Shown here one piece after another: positions 14,501-22,344 of a stretch of 22,344 bases of DNA. The position numbers were made by a program, and so were the translations under genes. The stretch's first letter is position 1. Every line of letters starts with the position of its first letter. The stretch is from an uncultured Erysipelotrichaceae bacterium (GTDB lineage: Bacteria; Bacillota_I; Bacilli_A; Erysipelotrichales; Erysipelotrichaceae): NCBI GenBank assembly GCA_944325295.1, contig CALUZL010000015.1:1-22344 (forward strand), read 5' to 3'. The notes beneath the pieces are model-generated. The model made no database searches. It was given only the letters and a program-made list of their open reading frames with translations, and was not told where the DNA came from.

Positions 14501-15691
14501 TCAGTCTATCTTACACTTTATAAATTCAGGATTTACAAGTTTTGCTCGATCTTCGATATCGCAGGCCTTAATGCCGTTTTTGTATGTCGCTATACATCTT
14601 TTAGCGGCATCTACAATGATAAAATCGGCTTTTTTACCACTCTTGATAGAGCCGATCACAGAGTCCACTTTAAGAAACTTTGCGGCATTTAAAGATGCCA
14701 TTTTAACAGCTTCATAAATTGGAACATTCAATTCATCGATCAAGTTAAAGACATCGTCAAGTAAGAGCTTCCCACTTCCATAGATCGTTCCATCATCTAA
14801 AGTTATCTTTCCGTTTTCATTTAAAGTTTCCACCGTATTACCTATCATATATCTGCCGCTTGGCATGCCGGTCAAACTGTCACTGTCTGTCATCATCAAC
14901 AGCTTATCTGTTCCCTTCATCCTAATCAAGACCTCGATCATTTGTGGACAAACATGGATAAAATCACAATTTATCTCATTGTAGACGTCTTCATTTAAAA
15001 GAGCAGCACCGATAACGCCGACTTCTCTGTGATGGATGCTTCGCATGGCGTTAAATGTATGCGTAGTGACCTCACAACCACTTTCTATTGCATGTATGGC
15101 TGTATCATAATCAGCATCGGTATGGGCTATGCCAACATGGATACCCTCGGCACGTAAATATTTTATGACTTCATCGGCATTTTCAAGCTCTGGTGCCATG
15201 GCAAGTACCAAAAGATCACCCTGAGAAAGATCGATAAATTCATTTGCACGTTTAAGGCTTGGCGTTTCAAAGTACTTAATTGGCGTACCACCATTGTGTT
15301 TGGGATTGTAGAATGGTCCCTCCATATAGATGCCTAAGATCGTGCTGCCGCTTGTCTGTTTTTGCTTAGCTTCGTGAATAGCCTTAATATTGTCATCTAA
15401 ATAAGGTGAAGATATGCAAGACGGGACAAACGATGTAACACCGGCCCAAAGCATAGCATCAGCCATGTGTAAGACCTGTTTGTAATCGTCAGTCTTTGAG
15501 GCATTCCAACCCATAAATCCGTGCAGATGCGGATCGATAAGACCTGGCATTATGGTCAGATCAGTGTACTCATCTATCGCTACACCAAGCGGTTCTTTTG
15601 AAATATTGACTATGATGTCTTCGTCGATATTGAGCCAGCCATCATAAACTTCATCTTCCAAAATTATTTTTTTGCTGCGCAGACTTTTCAT
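14501..15691 (-). CDS. nagA: N-acetylglucosamine-6-phosphate deacetylase (NagA-like)
   Basis: This 396-residue amidohydrolase probably removes acetate from an N-acetylhexosamine 6-phosphate in the cytoplasm. Motifs in order: PGLIDPHLHG (His55, His57), YMEGPF (Glu124), VGIAHTDAD (His190), TTHTFNAM (His211), and MMTDSDS with the catalytic Asp269. Length is normal for NagA. Some positions differ from common NagA: the stretch after EGPF reads KHNGGTP and lacks the usual GAH/GTH, and TDSDS replaces TDAM. It is the last gene of the mannose-family PTS operon, 11 bases after the IID gene. That suggests the PTS imports GlcNAc, GalNAc or a related sugar. No nagB-type deaminase is in view. Confidence 0.87.
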   Translation of the reverse strand: MKSLRSKKIILEDEVYDGWLNIDEDIIVNISKEPLGVAIDEYTDLTIMPGLIDPHLHGFMGWNASKTDDYKQVLHMADAMLWAGVTSFVPSCISSPYLDDNIKAIHEAKQKQTSGSTILGIYMEGPFYNPKHNGGTPIKYFETPSLKRANEFIDLSQGDLLVLAMAPELENADEVIKYLRAEGIHVGIAHTDADYDTAIHAIESGCEVTTHTFNAMRSIHHREVGVIGAALLNEDVYNEINCDFIHVCPQMIEVLIRMKGTDKLLMMTDSDSLTGMPSGRYMIGNTVETLNENGKITLDDGTIYGSGKLLLDDVFNLIDELNVPIYEAVKMASLNAAKFLKVDSVIGSIKSGKKADFIIVDAAKRCIATYKNGIKACDIEDRAKLVNPEFIKCKID

Positions 15692-15702
15692 TCATTCACC
15701 TA

Positions 15703-16527
15703 CTACAAAATACCTATAACACTTCCACAAATGGCAATGACGATAAGCCCTAAGATCAACCAATTAGCTTTGACATTCTTTCGGAGCAAATAGATCACCA
15801 AAAGTGACAACATCAGCGGCAAGAAACCGGGCATGATCATATCGAAAGCACTTTGTAACTCAAAAGGTACGCCACCAATATCAAATGATAACGGTGTTGT
15901 AAGCTTTACATTTGAAGCAACCATTGCCCCGATCATGATAAGACCGATGATGCTGGCAGCCTTTGAGACAAGAGTTATGATACCGCCTTGATCCATCTTT
16001 TTGACAAGCTTGATCCCGGCACTGTAAGAAGTTATCTCCAAGTACCATCTGGCAATAAAGCTCGGTACGTTTATGATGAGCACAAAAATAATAGCTCCGA
16101 GAATCGAACCCTGATTTGCTAAAGATATACCAATACCGGATGCTAAAGTCCTAAGCACTACCCAGAAGATCGCATCACCGATTCCGGCTGTCGGACCTAA
16201 AAGTGCCGTCTTTACCGAGTTGACCGAAGCGGCATCAAAATCCTTGTTTAAAGAGACTTCCTTTTCCATGGCAGCAGCGATACCGAGATTGAACGTCGCT
16301 ACGTTTGGACAGGTGTTAAAGAATTGGGTGTGTCTTGCTAAAGCGGCTTTCAGACCTTCAGGATCATCTTTATAGTAGTATTCAAGCATCGGGATAATGG
16401 CAAAACCAAAACCTAGTCCTTGAAGTCTTACCGGATTGAAACAGGATTCCAAAAAATTGGAACGCCAGTACATCTTTTTAAGAGCTGCTACTTCTTCCTT
16501 TGGATAACCAACTAAGTTTTTATTCAT
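15703..16527 (-). CDS. PTS system IID, mannose family
   Basis: This 274-residue membrane subunit pairs with IIC in mannose-superfamily transporters. Family features include an N-terminal WRSNFLESCFNPVRLQGLGF near residues 22-41, then FNTCPNVATFNLGIAAAMEKE near 69-90, and LLGPTAGIGDAIFWV near 108-123. The C-terminus is hydrophobic. Its ATG overlaps the IIC stop by four bases (ATGA), the normal arrangement for this pair. Transporters of this family carry mannose, fructose, GlcNAc, GalNAc and others; the adjacent NagA-like enzyme favours an N-acetylhexosamine. Confidence 0.93.
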   Translation of the reverse strand: MNKNLVGYPKEEVAALKKMYWRSNFLESCFNPVRLQGLGFGFAIIPMLEYYYKDDPEGLKAALARHTQFFNTCPNVATFNLGIAAAMEKEVSLNKDFDAASVNSVKTALLGPTAGIGDAIFWVVLRTLASGIGISLANQGSILGAIIFVLIINVPSFIARWYLEITSYSAGIKLVKKMDQGGIITLVSKAASIIGLIMIGAMVASNVKLTTPLSFDIGGVPFELQSAFDMIMPGFLPLMLSLLVIYLLRKNVKANWLILGLIVIAICGSVIGIL

Positions 16528-17306
16528 GAAAAGAAATCCTCCTCTTTACTTTTATTTTTTTCAATCATAGCCTGAAGATCCATATCGCGGTACAGTTCAA
16601 CACCGGCAATGATAAACGCAATGATCGCTACGGCTGTCGTAGAAATGTTGAAGAAAATAACTAGGGCAAAACCCAAAAGATAATATAGGAACGAGCCCTT
16701 CTTTCCAAGCAACATCACCGACATGATACCAAGACCTACAGCAGGTAAAAGTCCACCGGCAACCGTCATACCATCGATGATCGGATCAGGTATCGTATTT
16801 AAAATCAGATCGATATACTCTGTCCCGAAAGCTATACAAAGGAATACCAAGATAGCTTGAAATGATTGAACTAAAGCCGATACCCAGATTATCGATCGAT
16901 CATAAGCCTTTACATTCCCGGTCTCGACGTATTTATCAAACATCGGCAAGAAACTGGCTGTAATTATCTTCCTGAGTTCGTTTGTAAAGACTCCTAAAGT
17001 ACCGATCGGAACAGCCAAAGCTAAAGCAACCTCGACATTAGAATTTGTCAATATAACAAAAGCGGCAGCAATAGTTCCACCTAATGCGGCATTTGCCGGC
17101 ATCGTTGAACCAATACTGGCAACGCCCAAAAAGACAAGCTCAACAGATGCGCCGACTTGTATACCGACTTCTAAATTACCTAATACCAAACCGACTAAAG
17201 GACCCAATACGATCGGTCTGTTTATCATCGGGTTAGCACACCAAGCAAGAGACAACAGGTCACATACATAATAAACAAGTGCAACCAGTAATCCTTCCAA
17301 CAACAT
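16524..17306 (-). CDS. PTS system IIC, mannose family
   Basis: This 260-residue membrane subunit has about eight hydrophobic segments. Family-like strings are NRPIVLGPLVGLVLGNLEVGI at about residues 28-50 and GASVELVFLGVASIGSTMPANAALGG at about 52-78. A strong AAAGGAGGTAG site precedes the ATG. It lies 18 bases after the IIB gene and overlaps the IID gene. With IID it forms the membrane complex through which the sugar is phosphorylated. No frame damage is seen. Confidence 0.93.
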   Translation of the reverse strand: MLLEGLLVALVYYVCDLLSLAWCANPMINRPIVLGPLVGLVLGNLEVGIQVGASVELVFLGVASIGSTMPANAALGGTIAAAFVILTNSNVEVALALAVPIGTLGVFTNELRKIITASFLPMFDKYVETGNVKAYDRSIIWVSALVQSFQAILVFLCIAFGTEYIDLILNTIPDPIIDGMTVAGGLLPAVGLGIMSVMLLGKKGSFLYYLLGFALVIFFNISTTAVAIIAFIIAGVELYRDMDLQAMIEKNKSKEEDFFS

Positions 17307-17324
17307 ATAATCTACCTCCTTTAC

Positions 17325-17822
17325 TTAAAAATTCTTTAAACTGCTACTTACTTTTCTTTTGTTTTCATTAGGGACGAGCTGGAAATTGAATTCAAGAGGC
17401 AACTCGCAGATCTCTCTTAAGACATCGAGATCTTCCGGATCCAAAAAGACACTTTTATCAAATTTGATCTTTTTGTTTTCAGGGATATCTTTATTGCCGT
17501 AGTAGTTGCCGATATTGATCTCTTCGATCAGCTCGATATTGTTTTTGGCTATAGTCAAAGCGTCCCTGGGATTATTGACAATAACCAGAGAATCTAAAGA
17601 AGAGAAACGAGGGTCGCTTATCAGTTTCAGTGCATCATCGATACTCTTTATAGCTATCTTAATGCCATAAGGTACAGCCATTTTTAAAGCGATGACCTGC
17701 AGTTCATCCTCAACCACTTTGTCATTAGCAACTATTATCGAATTGACCATTAGTGTCTTTATCCACGTCGTAGCTATTTGTCCATGGATCAATCTGTCAT
17801 CTATCCTCAAAAGTTTTATCAT
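17325..17822 (-). CDS. PTS system IIB, mannose/sorbose type
   Basis: This 165-residue cytoplasmic phosphocarrier has its phosphorylated His13 in the hallmark RIDDRLIHGQ. The following IATTWIK is also typical. Length is normal for a stand-alone IIB. GAGGGAGG precedes the ATG by five bases. It follows the IIA gene by 78 bases, an unusually long gap for this operon; a stem-loop and an orphan ribosome-binding site fill that gap. It transfers phosphate from the IIA protein to the sugar on IIC/IID. Confidence 0.93.
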   Translation of the reverse strand: MIKLLRIDDRLIHGQIATTWIKTLMVNSIIVANDKVVEDELQVIALKMAVPYGIKIAIKSIDDALKLISDPRFSSLDSLVIVNNPRDALTIAKNNIELIEEINIGNYYGNKDIPENKKIKFDKSVFLDPEDLDVLREICELPLEFNFQLVPNENKRKVSSSLKNF

Positions 17823-17848
17823 CTAATCCTCCCTCTACTTTATTGTAT

Positions 17849-17897
17849 TGAAACGGCGCCGATCGATGCTCACCTCCCTTTCTTTTTCACCGTTTCA
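17849..17897 (-). other. Intercistronic stem-loop enclosing an orphan Shine-Dalgarno sequence
   Basis: On the minus strand TGAAACGG and CCGTTTCA are perfectly complementary and enclose 33 bases. The loop holds AAAGGGAGGT (17872-17881) with no normal start codon behind it, and a local GC-rich palindrome (CGGCGCCG) lies at its edge. It separates the IIA gene from the IIB gene in the same operon. It may set the ratio of products or guide RNA processing. Confidence 0.4.
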
Positions 17898-17900
17898 TGT

Positions 17901-18329
17901 TTACTCCCAAAAATCATTGATATCGCTCATCTTTTTGAGCTCTTCGCTATCAAGAAGCGAGATGTTTTGCTTTGCCGTTTCGATAATGGACAGTAACCTT
18001 TCCTTTGTCAAAATATCATCGTTTATCATCACAAGTTCCAAAACGAGTGCCAGGTTGAAACCCGAGATCATGATAACGTTATCCTTTTTGCAAAACCGCA
18101 TGAGCTGGTTATAGACGCTGCCATGTTTTATATCAGTCAAGATGAGATACACACACTCAACAGATGTCTCCGTTATCCTTTCGACTTCCTTTTCGATGTT
18201 CCAAGGTGTTTTGTATTCACTGAGATCAAAATGTTTGATCTTTTCGGTTTTGCCGGTAATCATATCTATAGCTGACACGACCCCTTTTGCAAGGTAGCCG
18301 TGCGTAGCGATAATAATCTTCAAATCCAT
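17901..18329 (-). CDS. PTS system IIA, mannose family
   Basis: This 142-residue cytoplasmic phosphocarrier begins MDLKIIIATHGYLAKG; His10 is the phosphorylated residue of the EIIA-Man family. ILTDIKHGSVYNQL near residues 68-82 is also family-like. I choose the ATG at 18329 because GCGAGG lies six bases upstream; a TTG further up (18347) would put that site inside the gene. It is the first gene after the candidate sigma-54 promoter (18357-18374) and receives phosphate from HPr. Length is normal. Confidence 0.9.
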   Translation of the reverse strand: MDLKIIIATHGYLAKGVVSAIDMITGKTEKIKHFDLSEYKTPWNIEKEVERITETSVECVYLILTDIKHGSVYNQLMRFCKKDNVIMISGFNLALVLELVMINDDILTKERLLSIIETAKQNISLLDSEELKKMSDINDFWE

Positions 18330-18356
18330 ATACGACCTCGCTTTCAACTATATACA

Positions 18357-18374
18357 TAGAAAAAAACGTGCCAA
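18357..18374 (-). promoter_or_regulatory. Candidate sigma-54 (-24/-12) promoter of the mannose-family PTS operon
   Basis: On the minus strand TTGGCACG-TTTT-TTTCTA matches the sigma-54 consensus TTGGCACG-N4-TTGCW, with GG and the final C correctly spaced. One key base differs: TTTC replaces TTGC at -12. The start would be near 18347, about 18 bases before the IIA gene. rpoN and a sigma-54 activator gene lie immediately upstream, which supports the call. The -24 element sits in the second arm of the preceding terminator. Confidence 0.6.
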
Positions 18375-18395
18375 CTTTATGATAAGCACGTTTTT
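18362..18395. terminator. Intrinsic terminator after the levR-like gene
   Basis: Arms AAAAACGTGC and GCACGTTTTT are perfectly paired around a 14-base loop. On the minus strand TTTTTTT follows the stem. It ends the rpoN-levR transcript 73 bases after the levR-like stop, and overlaps the candidate sigma-54 promoter. Confidence 0.85.
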
Positions 18396-18446
18396 AGCTT
18401 TTGTTTTCAAGCAAAAATAATTTTAAAATTTTAAAAAAACTTTATT

Positions 18447-18468
18447 TTCGACACATTCTTCGACACAT
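18447..18468 (-). promoter_or_regulatory. Direct repeats, possible upstream activator site
   Basis: ATGTGTCGAA (minus strand) occurs twice at a 12-base interval, at 18459-18468 and 18447-18456. The pair lies directly at the end of the levR-like gene and about 100-120 bases upstream of the expected start of the PTS transcript. That distance suits an enhancer for a sigma-54 activator. Binding is inference. Confidence 0.4.
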
Positions 18469-21182
18469 CAGATGATGTCTGAAACGTAATCATATATGTA
18501 AGCTATCTCGCTTAAAGGCACCGATACGCAATAATGATCTTCCAATTTCTTAAAACAATGTTTTGCAAGTTCAATAAAATCCTTGTGGGCTTTTACAAAA
18601 CCTTCGATATCGTCGTATTCCGTTATGTATCGGTTTGTGACCAATCTTTCTATCAGACAACTTATGTGAACATAGAGACCGGTAACGATATTGCTCGGAA
18701 AGGTTTTATTAAGGCCGATTTCCAGATTTTTGACGATGTCTTCAACAAAAGCGATTATCTTTTGCGGATTGATGATCGTGAGATAGTTGATCAGGTTTTG
18801 CAAAGAGAAGTTTTTTAAGATATTCCTTTTAAATTGTTCTATCTCATCTTCGCTTAAAAGGCCACGCATTACCTTAACTATCTTATCAAGATTACTGTCG
18901 TTTATGAGCTCTTCGATCGATATGAATTCATAGCCTTCTATGTTTGGATCTAGTGTTCCGACGATGAATTGGATATCATAAGTCTCAAAGATATTTGAAT
19001 AGGAAAGCTCGCTGAATCCCTCCTCGATAAAATCGCATTCGATCTCATGGGGAAGGCTGTCCTTTAAAAGATGTGATATCTTCTCAGCTGTTGAGATCCC
19101 GGTCGCACAAACAGTCAAGATCGCTTTGCGTTTTTCTTTGTTTTTCTTAAGAACGATATCGGGGTGAAAGTCGATCGTTTGGATATCAGCAGCTATCTTT
19201 TCTAAGGAATACTCATTTTTAATACACTGCGCTACAAATATCGCCAGTTTAAAATTGATGTTATTTATTATCAACATACTGATATCACGTGTATTTTGCA
19301 TGAAGGCATTTATCTTTTCTAATGATCCCGTGTCGACAAGGATTATCAGATTGTTTATGCTTCTGCGAGTCCTTATAAAATCGTCGATCTGTGAGGCGAT
19401 GTAGATCATACTGACGTCAATAGGCATATCGATCGCTTCAAATAAGTCTTTCTCCATCATCTGATTTATCGAAGAGGCCATCGACGATGCCGTCGAATAG
19501 CCGTGTGATATGATAATGCCTACGGTCGGATCGTTGTGGTCGTGCAAGACCAGTTCTTTTAAACAGATCGTGATATTCAACAAAAACAGGTTCTTTGATT
19601 TGATATTGAAATAGTTTAACAAACGCTCATAAAGAGCTCTTATCAAATGCGATATATCGCTGCTTGAAGCCAAAAACAGATCAACTAATCTGCCTATCGT
19701 CTTTGGCTCTTCCAGCTCTAACTTCTCTTCAAGATTATCTCCGGTCTTAAAGTCGTTTATCAGTTTAGACAGGTTTAGCATGGCGTCATTGGTCATGATA
19801 GTGTTGTCTTTATTAAACTCTTCAAAGAATACCCGCAAAATACTAAGACACAAGACATCGCTGTTGCTCGTCTCTTTTTTGAAATTTAGTTCATCAAGAT
19901 AAGCACTGAATCGCTTTTTGACTTTAGCGAATATCTTCTGTTCGCTGCCGACATATTTCTCATAGATCTTGATCATGTCTCTGCTAAAACAATAGCTGGG
20001 GCTGCTTTCTTGCAAAAAGTCGTAAAAGCTTTCAAAAGACAAGATGTCCTTATCGACAAACTTGTCAAACAGACCCTCACTCAAACATCTCTGCGCCAAT
20101 TCCTGAGGCAGTGAATTTGAATCGATCAGAACATAATCATTGTCGATATTCTTGAAATATGAATCGGCGATGCAGGTCTTGATGGTGTTGTAGAGCTGAC
20201 CGATATTTTCCGGATAGTCGATATAGGAGAGTATATCGAAGACCCGACGCTCGATATAGATCTTCTTGTTGATATTTCTCGCTTCTTTTTTGAAAAAATA
20301 GGAGATCAATTCTATCTTTTCGTACTTTGTCCTTTTTGAAAGAGGCGGCAAATTGACGATGAAAGGTATCCTTCTGAGCAACGTCTTAATGATCGTCTTT
20401 TTGGGGTCTTCTGTCGTCGCAAATATCATTCGCACTGAAGCTTTATAGATCTTTTCGTTATCGCCGACCATGTGATATGTACCCTGATCCATGAATTGGA
20501 AAAGTTTTTCCTGACACTCATTGGCAAGACAGTGTATCTCATCCAAAAACAAGACACCGCCATCGGCGATACTCAAAAGACCGCGATTGTCTTTATCGGC
20601 ACCGGTATAAGCTCCTTTTTTATTGCCGAAAAGATTAGTCAAAAACAGTTCCGGATTATTGGCGTATTCCGAACAATTGACAGCGACAAACTTTGCGTCC
20701 TCACATATTACCTTTTCCACTACACTGAATTGATACATCAGTTTAGCAATCAAACTTTTCCCAACGCCCGTCTGCCCAAGTAAAAGCACCGGAAGTCCGG
20801 ATGGCGGATAGAGCATGGCTGATTTGCAACTGTGTACGATCTCTGCAAGTGATGAATTGTGACCAATCAGTTCTTTAAACGGATCTTCTTTTTTCGCATT
20901 TTCGATCGCAAGCTTAAATAATTTTAAATCATCAAATAAATCGTTTTCCAAGATCTTAGCGAGTTCTTGTGTTTTCGAAAAGAAGTATACCGGCTTTGAC
21001 TTGACCTTTATCAGTTTTCCTTCACTGTAAAGATCATTTAAATATTGACTGACAACATTTCTGCTCAACTTTAATCTCTTGGCAATAAAAGCGGCAGTAT
21101 AAAGATCGGGGTCATCCCATCTTATCATTTGGCCGTTATCCTCAAGATATTTTGTGATCATCTCTTTTGTCTTAATCGTCAT
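18468..21182 (-). CDS. levR: LevR/ManR-type sigma-54-dependent PTS regulator
   Basis: This 904-residue activator has an N-terminal HTH (about residues 8-65), then an AAA+ domain (about 100-330). Walker A is GQTGVGKS at 136-143. The sigma-54 contact loop is GAYTGA at 190-195, a Tyr variant of GAFTGA. Walker B is GGVLFLDE at 208-215. A PRD-like region spans about 400-545. An EIIA-Man-like domain follows, with His560 in IISHGYST. An EIIB-Gat-like domain has Cys692 in VCATGIST. A C-terminal PRD has His839 in LYVHIS. PTS phosphorylation of these residues sets activity in LevR. Its start overlaps the rpoN stop (ATGA). It very likely activates the mannose-family PTS operon directly downstream. The domain set is complete. 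Confidence 0.93.
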   Translation of the reverse strand: MTIKTKEMITKYLEDNGQMIRWDDPDLYTAAFIAKRLKLSRNVVSQYLNDLYSEGKLIKVKSKPVYFFSKTQELAKILENDLFDDLKLFKLAIENAKKEDPFKELIGHNSSLAEIVHSCKSAMLYPPSGLPVLLLGQTGVGKSLIAKLMYQFSVVEKVICEDAKFVAVNCSEYANNPELFLTNLFGNKKGAYTGADKDNRGLLSIADGGVLFLDEIHCLANECQEKLFQFMDQGTYHMVGDNEKIYKASVRMIFATTEDPKKTIIKTLLRRIPFIVNLPPLSKRTKYEKIELISYFFKKEARNINKKIYIERRVFDILSYIDYPENIGQLYNTIKTCIADSYFKNIDNDYVLIDSNSLPQELAQRCLSEGLFDKFVDKDILSFESFYDFLQESSPSYCFSRDMIKIYEKYVGSEQKIFAKVKKRFSAYLDELNFKKETSNSDVLCLSILRVFFEEFNKDNTIMTNDAMLNLSKLINDFKTGDNLEEKLELEEPKTIGRLVDLFLASSSDISHLIRALYERLLNYFNIKSKNLFLLNITICLKELVLHDHNDPTVGIIISHGYSTASSMASSINQMMEKDLFEAIDMPIDVSMIYIASQIDDFIRTRRSINNLIILVDTGSLEKINAFMQNTRDISMLIINNINFKLAIFVAQCIKNEYSLEKIAADIQTIDFHPDIVLKKNKEKRKAILTVCATGISTAEKISHLLKDSLPHEIECDFIEEGFSELSYSNIFETYDIQFIVGTLDPNIEGYEFISIEELINDSNLDKIVKVMRGLLSEDEIEQFKRNILKNFSLQNLINYLTIINPQKIIAFVEDIVKNLEIGLNKTFPSNIVTGLYVHISCLIERLVTNRYITEYDDIEGFVKAHKDFIELAKHCFKKLEDHYCVSVPLSEIAYIYDYVSDII

Positions 21183-22344
21183 ATCTTCTTCCTTTCAAAA
21201 CTGTTGGGTATACGCATCTCTTCCCGATATTTTGTGACCGTTCTCCTTTTTATTTCTATTCCCGCTCTATTAAGTTTTATCATGATATCGCCATCGCTTA
21301 GCGGCTGTTTTTCGCTTCTTATAAGATCGCTTATCCTCTGTTTGAGGTCATCTTTAGAAATGCCGCTTATCCTTTTACTCAAAAGCGAAGACAGTTTAAA
21401 TAGTTCACCGTCATATACATAAGTCTTATCTTTAAGTATACGTGATATCGTTGATATGTGAAGATCTGCTGATTTGGCAAGATCGTCAAGCATCAGTACC
21501 GACTTTGGTTCTTGATACAGCAAATGACGTTTTTGTCTTAAGACCAACTCATTTGCGACTTTCAATAAACTCTTTTCTCTGTTGTTGATGTATCTTAAAA
21601 GATCTTTGGCTTCATTTTCATAGTTTCTGATGACTCTCTTATCGCTTCGGTTCACAGATCGCATATCAAATTTATTAAACTTCAAAGAAAAATATCTTAT
21701 CGATCTTACCTGCAAATCGTCTCCGTCTTTAACCAGTAAAAGATCGGGAAAAACTACCGTCTGTCTTTCACTGGCAAATTCCGCTTTCGGTCTGGGATTT
21801 AATTTTTTAAGATCGCTTATACATTCTGTTATGTCGTCTTGACACATGCCCGTTTCTTTTACGATCTTCTTTAGATCGTTTTTAGCGATATCCGTCAGAT
21901 GATCTTCAATCAGTCTTTTTAGGGCTTTATTATTAGGAAAGACCTTTTCACATTGACACAATAAGCATTCTTTAAGGTTGAGTGATGCTATGCCATATGG
22001 TTCACAATTCCTGATCTTGCATCTTATCGCTTCGATCTTACTCTTGGCAATCTTTGCGGCTTTTGCCAATTCATTTATTCTTTTCAAAAGGTAACCTGAA
22101 GAATCACAATTTGCCAGTATCAGTTCCACGATCTTCGCATCTTCATTTCGGATATCCAACTGCTCCCAAAGATGCTGGAAGAGATCTTTTTTCACAGGTA
22201 TATTTTCAATATTTTTGGCCTTAGGATAATCGAACTCGATCTCTACTGCCGGATTGTCGATCAAACTGTTTTCTACTTCACGCAAAAGCTCTGAAGAGCT
22301 CATCTGCATTATGCGCAAGGAGTTATTCAGATCGGTATTCAACC
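21179..22344 (-). CDS. rpoN: RNA polymerase sigma-54 factor, N-terminus outside window
   Basis: About 388 residues are visible; the first roughly 15-20 lie beyond the right edge, so the gene is partial. The visible start (LNNSLRIMQMSSSELLREVENSLIDNP, given in part) is region I, which contacts the activator. The central part is core-binding. Near residues 285-325 is the DNA-binding HTH (LDDLAKSADLHISTISRILK), and near 364-376 the RpoN box IKRRTVTKYREEM, close to the canonical ARRTVAKYRE. A TTG at 22342 is probably an internal Leu. The protein is shorter than many RpoN, mostly because the acidic linker is short. It is coupled to the levR-like gene by a four-base overlap, so sigma factor and activator are co-expressed. 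Confidence 0.93.
   Translation of the reverse strand, partial: LNTDLNNSLRIMQMSSSELLREVENSLIDNPAVEIEFDYPKAKNIENIPVKKDLFQHLWEQLDIRNEDAKIVELILANCDSSGYLLKRINELAKAAKIAKSKIEAIRCKIRNCEPYGIASLNLKECLLCQCEKVFPNNKALKRLIEDHLTDIAKNDLKKIVKETGMCQDDITECISDLKKLNPRPKAEFASERQTVVFPDLLLVKDGDDLQVRSIRYFSLKFNKFDMRSVNRSDKRVIRNYENEAKDLLRYINNREKSLLKVANELVLRQKRHLLYQEPKSVLMLDDLAKSADLHISTISRILKDKTYVYDGELFKLSSLLSKRISGISKDDLKQRISDLIRSEKQPLSDGDIMIKLNRAGIEIKRRTVTKYREEMRIPNSFERKKI

Noticed and set aside
18330..18347. TTG start for the mannose IIA gene
   Set aside because: The ATG at 18329 has a proper ribosome-binding site that would lie inside the longer form; family proteins start near the ATG.
1..22344. CRISPR array, tRNA, rRNA or insertion sequence
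   Set aside because: No regular spaced repeats, cloverleaf-like or transposase sequences were seen on either strand.

Overview
The window looks like chromosome of a low-GC Bacillota. AT-rich spacers, strong AAAGGAGG-type ribosome-binding sites, many PTS (phosphotransferase) genes, PRD-domain regulators, a cre-like site and a LevR-type/sigma-54 module all fit. The style of the surface proteins suggests an Erysipelotrichia-like, host-associated commensal. That family-level placement is inference; no rRNA is present to test it.

Layout. (1) 1-900: the 5' part of a secreted surface-protein gene (minus strand) running off the left edge. It abuts an odd G-rich tract (901-945) and has no convincing start codon. 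(2) 1022-6006: an ascorbate-type (UlaABC-like) PTS split over two divergent transcripts. IIA, IIC, a SIS-domain protein and a small membrane protein lie on the minus strand. IIB, a GntR/UTRA regulator and a pair of short CHR-family (chromate/anion) transporters lie on the plus strand. The shared control region (3745-3916) holds mirrored operator-like sequences. (3) 6118-7302: a secreted, probably beta-rich protein with a TPEP-rich tail. (4) 7571-12667: an alpha-glucoside-type operon on the minus strand, in the order EIIA-Glc, LicT/BglG-type antiterminator, GH4 6-phospho-alpha-glucosidase, EIIBC, ChbG/YdjC-type deacetylase. It is preceded by a near-consensus promoter, an overlapping cre-like site, and an antiterminator RNA target that overlaps a terminator. 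(5) 12755-14386: decayed sequence. A 5'-truncated DUF234-type ATPase gene (minus) and a 5'-truncated, frameshifted PRD/EIIB/EIIA regulator gene (plus) meet head to head. (6) 14501-22344: rpoN (partial) and a LevR-like activator, followed by a mannose-family PTS (IIA, IIB, IIC, IID) and a NagA-like deacetylase, all on the minus strand. A candidate sigma-54 promoter lies between the activator gene and the PTS.

How the parts work together. Three sugar-uptake modules use three different control logics: a GntR repressor with mirrored operators, RNA antitermination plus a cre-like site, and sigma-54 with an AAA+/PRD activator. Two of the three modules carry a deacetylase of the kind that acts on N-acetylated sugars, which points to amino-sugar or host-glycan use. 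I found no tRNA, rRNA, CRISPR array, insertion sequence or prophage. The most interesting points are the CHR transporters inside a sugar-PTS operon, the sigma-54 promoter built into a terminator arm, the altered putative metal ligand in the ChbG-like protein, and the orphan Shine-Dalgarno sequences.
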